64,000 nt of DNA from Rotaria macrura (Eukaryota; Rotifera; Eurotatoria; Philodinida; Philodinidae). The position numbers and the translations under genes were made by a program. This document shows positions 1-13,800 of this stretch, in pieces (position 1 is the stretch's first letter; each line of letters begins with the position of its first letter). The stretch lies in NCBI GenBank assembly GCA_900239685.1, contig OENT01000471.1, forward strand, positions 46,736 through 110,735, in the 5' to 3' direction. The notes below the pieces were generated by a model. That model was given only the letters and a program-made list of their open reading frames with translations, ran no database searches and was not told the origin of the DNA.

Positions 1-806
1 AGTACGCATCGTCTAATAATCAAGCGTTGTTTTAAGCAGCTATTTTCAGCAAAGAAGAAATCTTATGATTTAAATCTCATACAAAAATTTCTTCTTCTAT
101 CCTTCATCATCGAAAACAAGACGAAATGTTTGTCAGATCACATGACTGATTGGAATCACTTTCAAACGAGATTTTCCAAAGCACAAAGAAAAATGTTACT
201 AATCCTATGCCATTACCTTGTATCATGTTGAATACGTACATCTATTTATATTCATAATACTATTATCACTATAGTTCCATCTTTGATCATCGTCTTAAAC
301 AAACTTTTTTTTTCTCTCGGAAACATTTGAGATATGAATTCAATTCAGCTTTACTCTGTTGTAGAAGAAATATCAAAGTTTCTATCTATTCAAGTAGAAG
401 AGAAAAATGAAGTCATCTCAAAATATATCCTGATAAAGTAATATATCATAATGTTATGACCTATAAATCGTTGTTGCTTATGTTTTGATAGAATATCGAT
501 ACTATGAAAATGTAGTCGTTCTGCAGAAAAAGAAACATGAAAAAATGTCACGTCCAATTGGATTATTATAAGCATACACAATTATTTCAATAGTTGACAT
601 TTAATAAGCATGAAAGACCAAAGTTTATATTGCAGTTCGATTCGTTCAATTCCAGCATACAAATTCGTAGAGAAAGAGTGAGACAGGTTATTTTTGTGTC
701 AAGATAAACACCGATATAACAGTAAGTCTAATGTAATGTTACGGAGAAAAATCATTCGTCTAATCTTAGTCATAATCGAAAATTTAGAACCAGATGGGCT
801 ACATAT
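1..806. other. Non-coding stretch, nothing recognised
   Basis: AT-rich sequence with stops in all frames. I see no exon-like block with splice sites and no repeat beyond short A/T runs. It may be downstream flank of a gene outside the window. Confidence 0.5.
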
Positions 807-1430
807 AGAAGGAAAATCGAATATATCTTTTATAACTTATACATCCTTTTTTTCTATTTTTCAATATTTTTGAAAAGGTGTTTTCACAAACTATGTAGAG
901 AAAATTCTTCTCTATTGATCGATGAAATTAGTTTTCAAAAATCTGGCAGTAGAACGTAGAGCTGACGGATTCCCAGAGACCTCCACCAGTATTACACATG
1001 TACTACACAAGGGGTAAATGTATAATTCCAGTTATTTTTGACTTTATTGATAAAACAACGTTTAAAACCGACGTGTTTTATTTTTCTAGAAAATGTTTTT
1101 ACTATCGGATAGCCGACAATTTTCTCTATGATGCTCAACTATTTTAAATATTAGTATAATAAATATTACGTGCCAGCAGAATTTCTCCGGAGAGCTAAGA
1201 TAAAAATAATCTCTATGCATTTACTCCATGTGGGGTAATTGTATAATGCTGATGGAGGTCTCGGCTAATCCGTCACCTCTATGTTCTACAGCCAGATCTT
1301 TGAAAACTGATTTCAAAGATCGACAGAGAAGAATTTTCCCTACATAGTTTGTGAAGAAAATATTTTTAAATACTTAAAAAAATAAAGCACATAATTTATA
1401 AAAAAAAAAGGCATGTTCGATTTTCCTTCT
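807..1430. repeat. MITE-like element with about 230-bp inverted arms
   Basis: The left arm begins AGAAGGAAAATCGA at 807. The right arm ends with its reverse complement at 1430. The arms match imperfectly over roughly 807-1030 and 1200-1430, including the blocks ACAAACTATGTAG, TTTTCAAA.ATCTGGC.GTAGAAC and GAGACCTCCA, around a central region of about 170 nt. There is no coding potential. I could not define a target-site duplication. The structure fits a non-autonomous DNA transposon. A simple genomic inverted duplication is the alternative. Confidence 0.8.
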
Positions 1431-2577
1431 GCATTTACTTCATATGACTCTATTTGCTATTATGAGCATACACAGATTTGAGTTAATTTCCATCGTGTTG
1501 ACAAGTACGCGATTACTAGTTTCATTTGTTCATCACACTTAATTTTAATGCACTACATAGTCATATTTATGAATGCAAGATTGATCAACGTAAGATAATT
1601 AGCAATCCAATTGTCATTCGTCAATAGTAGAAATCAATTTTTACTTTCAATTTATCAATTATAGAAAGCACGGTTGTATCTTCACTATCTTCAGTTATAA
1701 GTACTCGGTCAATTTTAAATCAATTGAGCACATTTGAATACGCTGAATATTTTCCAATCGAAATACATAAGACTTCAGTTATTCATCAAATCATGCGGAT
1801 ACTGATTTCTCGATGATTTTCACTACAAAAGCAAGTTTCCAGTATTCAATCATGTACTGCTTATAGATAGATAGCTTCTATGAAATGCAAAGAACATCGA
1901 ACGGCTATAATAGTTTAGAATTAAACCAACTCTCTAAAAGATTAGATGAGGGTCGAATCGGCTATATCCGTAGTTAATCGAATACAGAGAAAAGTCTCTA
2001 ATGATATAAAACTTAGAATTAGATCGAAGTTCACACGTCAGCTTTAGACTAACTCAAAACAAACGATGGTAAATAGACCAATCAACAATTGTACCATAGA
2101 CTTGATATTTCTGTTGAATTTCGAATACATTTTTTTTTCTTCTGTATCAACTTGGGATTGCAACTCTATGGAATAGTAAAACATTCTTGGAAACTTAATC
2201 TTATTAAATGTCTATATATCTATGTTATATCAAGTTGACCATGAAAGAATCCAATCGATGGATAGCTTGTCTTTATTCAAATGATTTTTAGTCAGACATG
2301 ATAAATAGGAATAATGAAACATATTCTGATACAATGATCAAATGTACATTTATTATATTGTAACAAATAGTAAAAGCACAAGAGAAAAGCAAGCAGTTTT
2401 ATACAAAGCTTAGCGATTTCAACACATACTTATTTATATATGTAAATATGTATAATAGAGATAAGTGAGGTTTTCATTCGAAGATTAATGATAGATTTAA
2501 TTGATATAAAACATATTGAAGAACGACAATTAAAAGTGAGGACGGAATAAATGTTCGAGATAATATATTAATTAGTT
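1431..2577. other. Non-coding stretch downstream of RAP1GAP
   Basis: AT-rich with no ORF or splice-bounded exon that I can support. The part next to 2578 should include the 3' UTR of the minus-strand RAP1GAP gene. Confidence 0.5.
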
Positions 2578-5500
2578 TTATGAGCTATCTCCATCAATGA
2601 TATTCCGTTGTTGTGTTAATTGTATTTCGAGTTGTTTCAAGGCTTTTGAATGATTTTCATCCATCTCAGCAACTTTCGTTGAATGTTGTTGCTGTAATGC
2701 AACGACCATTTTAATTAAATCTAAAAAAAAGAAAGAACAATACAAAATTGACATTCTGAATAGTTTATTTCATTGGTATGTTTTACCGTCTTTTGATGAA
2801 GATTGTAAATCATCAGGTAACATTAGATTACTATTAGTTTGATCCATGTCATCAACTGATAATTTATTGTAATTAAAGGTTGTTGTTATTGAATATGAAT
2901 CTACACTATAGTTAAAATAATTCGGTGTTACTGATGAGCATGCTTTTGGCGATAAAAATTTCGGATTTGAACGAGGACTTAAAATATTGAATTGAAATAA
3001 AACATGACTAGATTTGAATATGAAAGTCATACTTTATCGTTAGATCGACATTGTCTTGTTCCACTAATAAACGATTGGTATTCGTTTTTTCCACCGAAGG
3101 AATATGATTCTATTAAATGAGAGAAGAAACAAAGTTTTCTTTTTCATTACGAGAGAGATCTTCAATAATGAATGGCTATACTATTACAGAATGATGTTTG
3201 TGTTTATTTCTTTCATCATCTCAATATAAAATTCTATACTTCCACTCAACATGTATTAGAACAAGAAGACGAAGAATAATGTTCGAGCAAAATAATATAA
3301 GTGAATTTGATGATAGACACAATGCAAGATTCAATCTATGAACAGGAACTGTTATAGAGAAAATTAACATTGATTGTTTGTGACATTGACTATATTGAAT
3401 AACATTGATACACGGTGATTTTTGCTGAGATAACAAAAAACTTGAAAGAATAATGTCGAATCTTCAATGTGAAAATGAACGGGAAGTTGTGACAGATAGT
3501 GGAAGTCTGATTCAGACTCACAATGTATCAATAGAATCTACTTCTTGTGACAAGTGTAATTTATTATTATTCATGAATGATGCAGCGTAAAACACTCGTA
3601 CCATTTAATCAAAGAGATGCATCTAGATATATCAAAAGATGATCTCGTAACACATTCGTTTCAACTTACTTAATATAATAACTAATCACGAATAGAAAAC
3701 AATACGATGAAAATTTCTTACCAATACTTATTATTGTTGGTAGTAGAACAATAATTTTTTTATAAAAAGAGCATTGACTATCGTTCACTTCTGAGGTAAA
3801 ATTAGTTTTCAATCGAGAACTATCAACAAGAAAATACATAGAATGACAATGAGTTACTTTTCACATGTTTAAACATATCATTGAGCTTGTCTTCTACGCA
3901 TTTTCGACTAGCATATATGTATTTCTCAAAGATTACACAATCATAGAAATCGTTCAATCAACATCAAACTTACTTTTATTCCTAACTTTACATGAGTTTT
4001 CTTTTCTTTTTTTTCTAGAAAGACTAATATATCTATTGGTAACAGAATCCTATTAAAGAACTTACATAGCTGTTTAGAAATTAGACATTCTTCTAACTAT
4101 TGAAATCTAAAATCTCTTTGGTTTCTTGCTAGTAATCAGCTATTAGCTCATCCCAGTACATGTTGAGTTCGTTTTAAAAGCTCGTGTGACTCGATATCTA
4201 ATTAAAATATGTCCAAATACTTTTATTTCATATTTCAGCGCTGATTGACAATGCGAAGGATTTCGATGAAACTAATCAATTTTGATTGAATACAGTCGAC
4301 TAGGTTTATTCTAAACCTATCTTTTATCTTTTGTCAAGCTCAATGGAACAAACAGATAGTGGAGACTTTCATTGACGTCCACCAGTTTTTTCTCCTCAAA
4401 ACATAAGCGTAGATTCATGGCATATCTCATTTTCATGTACCTATGTATATATATATATATATGATAATCGTAGATTTACCTTAGGTGAAAAGAATATTGA
4501 AGACATCTTTCCGTTATTAGTATTATTATTATTAGTCATGGATTCTTTCGATGTACTCTGTTTTAAATCCGTCACGATTGAACATGTTTTCGTTTTTAAA
4601 TCATTTAGATTGTGTGAAGATGGTGTTGAAACAACTATTGTTGTTGGCGGTGGTGGTGTAATTGAATGTTGAGAACGTAATTTAGGCGCAATCAAACGAC
4701 GTCTTACAGAACCGAGTAATGAATTATCAGCATGACGATCATATGTTTTTGTTGAAGAATACATTTGTGCATCTTCTTTTTGTTGTTCTATTTCACATTC
4801 ATGTTTATATTGACTATGACTAAGAATAAAACTCATAAATGGACGATTATTATCATGTAATGTATGATATAAATTCTCGAATAAAGTCATTCTTGTACGT
4901 TCCTATTTGATTGTGAACAAAAACAAAGCATGTTGTGATGCAATAGTAATAATTAAACAATAAACATGATAATATTTCTTACTTGATACTTTTGAAAAGA
5001 ACTAGCTTTGTATGAAGCCGCTTCAGCATTGATTATTTTTGTTAATAACCACTGCTTCGATAAGTGATCACAAGCGAATGAATTCAAAGGATTTATAATT
5101 GGTCCAAAGGATGGTACCGTATCACGATGAATAACAGATACTTTGAAATGTGTGCAATCATTATCTATTGGTGTAATAATGATATAAACATGTAGAAATT
5201 GTGAAGTAATACAATCTGGATTAAATTTCGTTTCATTTTCTTGAAAGACGATCGCTACAATATCGTTTCCAATATGACGTTTACGTTCAAGTTGTTGTCG
5301 TTCGATTTTTGAATGTGGTAATAATGTACTAACATGAAACATAATTTCATGATTATTAAAATTTTCATAAATTGATTCTGTTCCCGTATGATCAAATTTA
5401 ACATCAAGACCACCACGAAATCTAAAGATATATGTTATATGTAAATAGAACAAATTTGATTTTCTTTATACCCCTGAAAATCTTTTAGTTTAACACGATT

Positions 5501-6622
5501 ACCAATAAAATCAAGAAATTTATCCATGGCTATACTATGAGTTTCATTACTAAAGATATCTTCTTCTGTAAGTTGATTTTCACGTTGATATATTATACCA
5601 AATTTATGTGTTGTAGATACATAGGATTCGTCATATTTGATCAATAGATCATGAGTCTAAAATTTGAGAGAAATCATAAATATGTTTGTTTTTGTTTTCT
5701 ACTATTACTCCATCACAAAGCACCGGATCAAAATATTCAATATCAGTGATGGCAGATTGATCACTAATTCGTCGTAAAATATCTATCGAGGAAATTGTTG
5801 TTGGAATATCCAATAAAGATTCAATAGATGTTTTTTGTCGAGTACTACGCCAAAAGACAAACAGAACATAGTTTTTCATGGCATGATTTATATAAATAGC
5901 TACCAACCGGACGATAGCCATAACATATCGTTGTTTATCTTGCTCGTTCGAGTATCTATATGATATAATAACAGGACCATGAATATCGCTAATTCCGTAC
6001 CAATTGAAATGTTCCTAGCACAAGAGAATGACTTTCATTAACATGGACAATACAAAAAAAAAATTTCTTTTCTACTGTTGATTCAAATTGTTCACGATAG
6101 ATTAATGGTTTATCATCAATTTCTAGACGAGGTAAGCATTTATCAAAACTAGTTGCACTATTGGTCTGTATCGACGTAGAACTTTCATAACACCATGTGT
6201 ATTGATTCGATGGTTTGACATATGAATTTGGTGACGAGCTACCGATTTGATTGCTTCCTGTGCCAATTGTTCGTTGTAATGATGGTGATTCAGTCATAAT
6301 AGATGAGCCAACATTGGAGGATTGTCTGAAGTGGTTCTGAATGAATTAATGTTGAATGAAATATACGCATATATGTAGATTTTAATTTTTTTACATACTA
6401 ATCGTTCAATTGAAGAAGCAGCAGGAGTAGAGGATATGAGCTGTAAATAAATAATCGACATCATAGACATTCAATAAGATTAGTCTTAGAATAGAAAGCA
6501 AATTAATTCGTTAAGTGACATACGTCATAATGCTGATTCTGTATGGGAAATAATCGTGACATATTAATTATTTGATGTGTTAGCAGGGGTGAAATCGAGG
6601 ATAACTTATCATCGGAATTCAT
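2578..6622 (-). CDS. RAP1GAP: Rap1 GTPase-activating protein (RapGAP domain)
   Basis: It stimulates GTP hydrolysis by the small GTPase Rap1 and so switches off Rap signalling in adhesion and cAMP pathways. The exon model is 6622-6524, 6440-6399, 6336-6076, 6014-5703, 5656-5472, 5421-4983, 4902-4480, 3109-3033, 2977-2787 and 2720-2578. All junctions are GT-AG and in phase, giving 723 codons, close to vertebrate Rap1GAP. The RapGAP domain lies at about residues 110-450. It contains YREQF, EHFNWYG, KFGIIYQ, FRGGLD, TGTESIY, EIMFHVSTLLP and QQLERKRHIGNDIVAIVFQ. The Asn of HIGND (about residue 352) is the catalytic asparagine thumb. The domain closes with LLTKIINAEAASYKA and ERTRMTLFENLYHTL. The C-terminal tail is Ser/Thr-rich and ends in a short Gln-rich coiled coil. 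I see no GoLoco motif. The last three exons join in phase across a 1370-nt intron, so they are slightly less certain. Confidence 0.93.
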
Positions 6623-7238
6623 GTTTAGATCGATATCAGTAGTTAATGCTCGTTATTGTCGGCACAAATCGATTAATTTCCGTCATAATATTCAACGTCA
6701 AACAAAGAGAAGAAGAAGAAGAAAAAGACGTAGATCGATTCTTACAGAATGCATTTGTTGTTGTTGTTATTATTATGATTATTATCATTACTGTTCGGCA
6801 CAATAACAAACAACCATGAATGACAGTCGAGAGACAAAAGAGAAAAAAAAATTCTTTTTCCCTGTCTTTATTTTGGATGTGTAGGATAGAAGGCGGTGTG
6901 GTCGGTTGTCGAGACGTGCGTTGGTTGTCTGATGATGAAAAATATATATTCGTCTTTCCCTGTTTTTTTTCCTCTTTTCATCTGATGGTAAAATATATCT
7001 ATCTTCTTTTTCTCGTGCATTTGTTCATCATCATCATCAGCTATTCTTTTCTTCTTTTTCTCGATAACGTGACATCAACGACAAGCAAAACTGATATACC
7101 CAAGTCATAGACAAGGTCATGCATTGAGTATGTCGTACTGACTTTGATTAGTATATTGGCATTAAAAAGAGCAAGCAGGAATTTCAGAATTACAATAAAT
7201 TTTTCACTCATTAAATAAATTCATTAATGTAATTGATA
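6623..7238. other. Spacer between two minus-strand genes
   Basis: It should hold the RAP1GAP 5' UTR and promoter and the 3' end of the upstream gene. It contains an AAGAAG-rich run (about 6706-6730) and a TTGTTGTTGTTATTATTATTA-type low-complexity run (about 6756-6790). The short plus-strand ORFs here are low-complexity and not convincing genes. Confidence 0.5.
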
Positions 7239-10200
7239 TTAATTCATCAAAGCAATGAATTCAGTGATAAGTGAAGATGTTCCAAGTGTGAATACATTTT
7301 CAACATGCCCTACCTGAACAAGAGCGTGCACTATATTTTTATGTGGCTGTAGATAATGAAAAATGTTCATTGTTCTTTTACGTTGTCTCACTGATACTGT
7401 TCGATCATACGAAAAAAAAAGAATGTTTGCTTCAAAATACTTACTGTCGCTTCATATGTTGGCATTTGTGTTGTATTATTGATACGGACTGAATTCGATG
7501 CAGTACCCATCAGATTAACTAGACTTGTACTAATCTAAACAAAAAAGAAATACGTAGAAGATTTAGAAACATGAATTCATTGCTCTTTTTATGAATCGTA
7601 AAGCTGAAGCATAATTAAAAGTAATCTATCGATAATGGTGTACATTGATTTACCTACTAGATGAGATGTAATAAAACTTATCTTTTTTTTCTTTGATTTA
7701 AACGAATTCATTTTGACACGCAAATGAGATTATAAAGTAATAAGCTCTATGCATGTAAATGTGTTTAAAAGTGCAGGAGGAGGCAACAACAAAAATAAAG
7801 ACTAATGTCGATATGCTTGATCTAATACACATCGTCGAGTCATATGAATCTACTATGAGACTATGTAAATAATACCTTAGTCCATTGAACAAGATTGATA
7901 GCGAACGAAAGAGTAAGTTTATCGCGATGATTTTCAAAGCGATTCGAACTAGATGAACAAAAACATAATGTATCCTTCTGCTTACCTCTTTGCCGGACAG
8001 TAAGCGTGCATTGGGTAACAATAAATCGTCTTTTGCAGTCGATTGTATTTTGTATACAGTACTGACTGCAGATGTATTTGATATTGTTGATAGCGTTTCA
8101 GTACGTTTCCTTTCATCTGATGCTTTCAGTGTATTGACACCAGGTGGAATATTATCACCGGTTGACGATTTTGATGATTCAGTTTGACATTTATATTTGT
8201 TACTGGCTGGTGATAATGACGCAGATCGTTTCGATATGAGAAGAGTTTTTGGTGATTGTTGATGATCATCTTCGAATACTACACTTGCTTCAGTTTTTGA
8301 TACATTTTGATTTTCATCATCATCCGTTGTACGGGCAGGCTTTCGTCTAGATTAAACGATACGAAAGCTCATAATCATTGATGAAAAAATAAAAGGATCA
8401 TGAAAATTTTGTAAGAAATACATAATAGACAATAGTCAAAAGAAAAATATGTCAGATTCGTTCAAGAAAATCTGCTAAGCGTATATCTGTCATCTTATGA
8501 TTAAAATAAGTATTAAAAAAAGGCTGACTGTAGTCTGTTTTCTATTGTGATACCTAAAACTTTTGAATAAACCAACTCATGTAGTTATTTTCTATTGTGA
8601 AGTTAGAAAAATAAGCATTCTAATTTCATTTTGGCATTTATTCATATGATGATTTTGTATACATACATCTATATTTTATCATTTTCAGCAACTGTGACAA
8701 GTGCACTTAAACGATTGAGATCAGATTGTTTGTCGATTAATATTTAACCTACTCAACTATCTATTGAACATATTCAATTGTTTATTTCCCATGATGATCA
8801 TGATATGTTCTTTTATTTTATTTTTTTCGCATATGCATATCTTTACACCTGACGATATAGAAACGGGTAGAAATATTGTATTTCCGGTTTATAATGTTGT
8901 TGATAAATAAGTAGAAAAGAAATAGAAAACGAATACACCTACACACACTCGAAGCTTTGTCAATATTATAGTAATAATTATTAGCTCGGCTTCGAATAGT
9001 CTCTGTCTAAAATAACCTCCGATTTTTCTGTTTCTCAATAGAAATATATCAATAAAACATAGAAACAATGAATAGATTTTTATGTCGACATCATTCATAC
9101 AAGAATATACGAAGACGCTCGTAGAAATTCGAAAATTCTTTAGCATACAGACAACTCTTATTTAAAACGTAGGCATGGCCATTGACGTAGTGTAGTTAGA
9201 GTTTTTTCTGTTACGGTGAACTAATAACGAAAAAAAAAGACGATCGACAAAATTACAATAGAACGTACCTGCGACGAAATGATTTGAACATTACTATAAC
9301 CTTGTGTATTGTGAAACTATGAAATTAATTCTATTCTAACATTGTTGTATGTTCATATTTTCTTTTTTCCTCAATTATAAAAAAAATAAATTGATCGATT
9401 TTTATATGTTCGTCGTCCTTCTTTCTCCCGTACGACGGCAATACACTATATATGTAATACTTGATGAATCAAAAAATTCATGACGAACGAGACTGCGGCA
9501 AAAAACATTGATTTATATACATATACAAATGCCAATGCCCACTCGGATTCACTCTTTCGTCAGTAAAATATGATTGATCGGCAAGATTTTCTTTTCTTTT
9601 TTGTTCTTTCTACGAGACAAGAAAAAAAAACGTAAGAAATGAATACTAGGTATGACGAGAAAAAAAACATCGATAGTAATTGAGAATCGTGCATTTCTTC
9701 AATATTGGTTTATTTACTGATAATATTTTGTTTTCGTTCGACCAGAAGAAACTAAGAGACGGTCTTATGTTTCGCATTTATGTATACATATTACATCTGC
9801 AACGCAAATGTTCCGTATAAATCTGCTCGACATATTCATATCAACTAACTTCTAATCAGGTTTATAACTACTCCAAATTATTATTTTCCCTTGGTAAATC
9901 AATTTATAACGCAACATGATTTCATAATTATGGCAAACATAATTAGAATACTTTATTCAAATATCGTTAAAAATGCCTTCTCTCTATTTCAATTTCAATA
10001 GTCCGTCAATACTGAATTAAACTGCTTTTCCTTTCTTGCTCAGTCTTAGAAATTGTTGGACATGTGCTTTGTGTGTTTTTTCTTTGTTTTTCCATACCAT
10101 TGTTCTTTCTGTATTACTTAGATATTTGAAATGTAAAATTAGAAAAACAAGAACGCCACAGTTAAACTATCAAGCAGAGTAACATCCAGCATTTTTTCTC

Positions 10201-10844
10201 TTTATTTTTTGTCATGTTATTCACGAGAACATGAGATTCATTTATAAGTAGAAATAATAGTAGTCGATGGAAGAAGAAGAAAAAAAACTACACGTTGGAA
10301 ACTCTGCTTACTATCTACTTTCTACTTCTTAGGCAAAGAAAAACAGGAAATAAAATGTCTCAGACAGGCGAATCAGTTGTCGAGCATAATATTCACAATA
10401 CGAACGAGAAAGAAAGAAAAAACAGTCACGCTCGTACTTAAAAATGTTCGATGGAAAAATAATAATGAATTTTCGAAGAAACAAAACAACAAGATTTATC
10501 TTATATCAATGATATAATATGAACTAAGGAAAACATTTCTGTCGAATAAACTTACGAATGTCTTCACTCTTTTACAATATAAAAAAATGTAACAACAAAA
10601 AAACATTCTAATTCAAGATTTTCATTTACCTTAGTGCAGTGCATGAAGTTAAAGTTCGAATCGAATGTCTAAAACTAGACGACGTAGATCGATTGTTTCT
10701 AAACGGTGATAGTTCTCGTTGTTTTTGTTGTCGTCGATTCTTGTGGTCACCTATGTCATGACTGCGAACATGTTTGACCGGTTTGTGTCGTTTGCAATCA
10801 TTGTCTTCTTGATACAAGTCATGACTCGTTTGTGATGATTGCAT
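7239..10844 (-). CDS. Unrecognised Ser/Thr/Lys-rich protein, four exons
   Basis: Exon model: 10844-10630, 8346-7986, 7534-7445 and 7346-7239. The junctions are GT-AG and in phase, giving 257 codons. The first intron is about 2.3 kb. The protein starts MQSSQTSHDLYQ, is rich in Ser, Thr, Lys, Arg and Gln, and has an acidic DDDEN patch at the start of exon 2. I see no membrane segment, signal peptide or catalytic motif, so it is probably largely disordered. The last exon reads PHKNIVHALVQVGH and ends at TAA. A donor-like CAG/GTAGGG inside it leaves open that transcripts continue into RAP1GAP, whose first exon lies only 0.6 kb downstream. The family is not recognised. Confidence rests on phase-consistent splicing. 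Confidence 0.6.
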
Positions 10845-13800
10845 GATTAGTATCGCTTTTTATTTTAGTTAGAGTAAAATGTTCATTGCCTACAACATCG
10901 TATATTATCTAGAAAAAATAAATATAGGAAAGATTTAATATTGTTATTTAGTACGAGAAACTGATTCAACCAGATAAAATTAGCATGCAAAAGAAAAACT
11001 AAGAAATAGTAGAGAACCTTTGCTTTTAACGCGGAAATTTTATTCTATATGCAATTGCTCCTTCAAAATATATAAGAAGTAGAACATTCTTTTTCAATAG
11101 TACTTTATGACTAAACATCATGGTGATCAATGAAATACGGAATGAATCATGAAAGATAATTAACAAAAGAAAAGTGGCAGTGTCAACTGATTTTAATTGC
11201 AGATAATCTGCAATACTAGCAGTAAAAGTGATAGTACCTTGGGAAAAAATTACGACAGCATAGGGGCAAACAGAAACAACCTTTTAATACTTACTCTAGT
11301 TTATACAATAATACTGATGAAAAAGTGTAGACACAATTTTACAAACAGGATTTTATGTAAATATGCACTTTCTCGTGAAAAGTAATAAAAAAAATAATAA
11401 TAGAAGAAATTAATTCTGTCAGAGTCAGTGATGGTTGTTACTATGCTAGTTGATAGTTTTCTTTTTATTTTCTTCTTCAAATGAAACAACTACTTAAATA
11501 GAAAGAATGTAGTCTCATTTTTATCACTTCAGTCAACCTATATCTGTTTGATTGGTGTGTCTAACATGCATAGTTTTTGTCAAAGTTTCTGTGTTGTCGT
11601 TATCAATGAAAGGTAGGTCTATTCACAAAATGTTGATAAATTTCAAATGAAAATAATCATAATGATGCTGTTCTAGCTGATTGTATGCAATAAGCAAGAG
11701 ATACTTTGAACATTGTCATCAATTACAGCATAGGCAACATCCTAGTAAACTCATATGCGACAGTGAGAAAGAATAAAAAATGAAAGAAATACATAGGTGA
11801 TGTTTTCTTAGTCAGACATGGCATAGAGAAAAAAATAATAACGGAAACAGAGATGCATCCCTCACTTGAATAACTCTTTAGATTACTGGGCGTAGTATTT
11901 TCAATGCATTTATCGTACACATTCAGTTCTTACATATAGACTATAATCAAAAAGTAACTATCATAGTCTCTCTTTGAATATCGATTATCTTGTTTATGAA
12001 TATGACACGTATTCAGAATACGTCTGCAAAAAAAAAGAACGCTGACATTTTCCAGTGTTATATATATATATATATATATATGTACTCATGCTATCTGACT
12101 AAAAAAGAATTAATATTGTTACATAATGACACTTTTACTCGTAACCTATATCCGTGCTTTTTCTAACACACATAATGTCTTTTACTTTTTCTTTACTTCT
12201 TCATTAATGTAACTTATCTTATTCGGATGATTCATTATATGTGCGTATTACAAGATGTTTCTGTCTAGTAAGACTTTTCTAATGCTTGTCTCATGTTTAC
12301 ATATGAGTAGTTCATTAGTCTATTCTTTTCCATTTGCAATCTAAATTTTAATACATTGATGAACTAAAGTATAAAAATGCTTCTGAAGAATTTCTTTTCT
12401 CGAACAATGCTGTTAATAAAAAAAATTTCAACTCACTTTTATCAAGGATATGACTGAACACATGCCCGGAAATCTTGCATTTCCACATATTTTTATTCTT
12501 CGTTTACTATTCATTCGATTTGTATAGAAAAACATGCATCTATTTCTTGTAACCTATGAGAAAAAAGTATCTATTGTAGCTATGATATTACGACTTTCCT
12601 AAACGAGCTATGTCAATAATTGTGAAGACATCGTAATTGACTTCCTCACATTTCTCATCAATATCAAATCTTCAGAAAGACAATTCTTTCGAGTGAATAA
12701 TGGGTTGTTGTTATTGTTGTTTTAGCACAGAGTTAAAGAATGAGTTTCACTAGAAGGAACTATAGAAGCATTGTAGTAGAAATATATGTATTATTTAATT
12801 TTCTAAATTAGGATATATTCGAAATCCATTATATAGACGAGAAATATATCTGAAAATTTTCAAATAGATTTTTAGAACTTACTATTAATCTTTCTGTCTG
12901 TATAATCAATTGAACATTAGAATTCTTGATTTTGAAAATGACCAATGTGTTCGTAATATGAAGAGTCGCTTACGCTTGAAAACGTTCAATGAAATAAACT
13001 ACGTAATTGTAGAGTACTGATCTGTCTTCGAGTGAACTGATATTTTCTTCTTCGATGAATATTTGATAAAAGACCTTTGGGAAACTTTCAACACACGTGA
13101 GCTCTTTGTAGAATAACATCTAGGTGTTTAGAGAAACGTCTATTGGGATTCGATGAGATATATATTTGAGAAAAATATTCAATTTCATACTATAGTTCAT
13201 GGATGACGTATACACTCTATTCGTTCATCGAGTCAAACGGATACTTATATATGAAGATTTCTATGAAACAAGAGGTTAGTATATAGTTTTTTGTTTTCTG
13301 TCATCAGAACCACCTTCTTCGGTTTTTTTTCGTATTGCCAGTTAGAATAAAATTCTTGTAAGTATGAATTCGATACAGACTTTATTAGTAGGTAATAAAA
13401 TATCGTCTAATTAAACATCACACTTTTTCGATTCTGTACAATGCAGGTTCACGTTAAATATGAGAGAAGACTAAAAGAATTAACTATCGACATCCATCGT
13501 CATATGATTTGATTTCCTGGTCACATATCATGAAAAGACAATGTTCGTCGAAATTTGATTTCTCTTACGTTAAATAAAGACTAATCAAATATCAATGAAA
13601 AATGAAACTCTTTTCTCTTTTGATGGCTGTTATATATAACTATATACGCATAACTCGTTTTCTATCACTCTTCTTTTTTTTTGTCTGTTGAAATAAAGTA
13701 CGTGCACCAATACATGTCGATTACTTTAAGTAGTGCAATATGTTCTGTAAATATACTTGACGGGATACATACTTAAATGAAACTCATTATTTCGAAAAAA

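Noticed and set aside
6621-7110. Plus-strand ORFs rich in Arg/Lys, Cys/Tyr and Phe/Leu runs
   Set aside because: They translate low-complexity AAGAAG, TTGTTATTAT and TTTTCTTTT sequence in a probable 5' UTR of the minus-strand gene.
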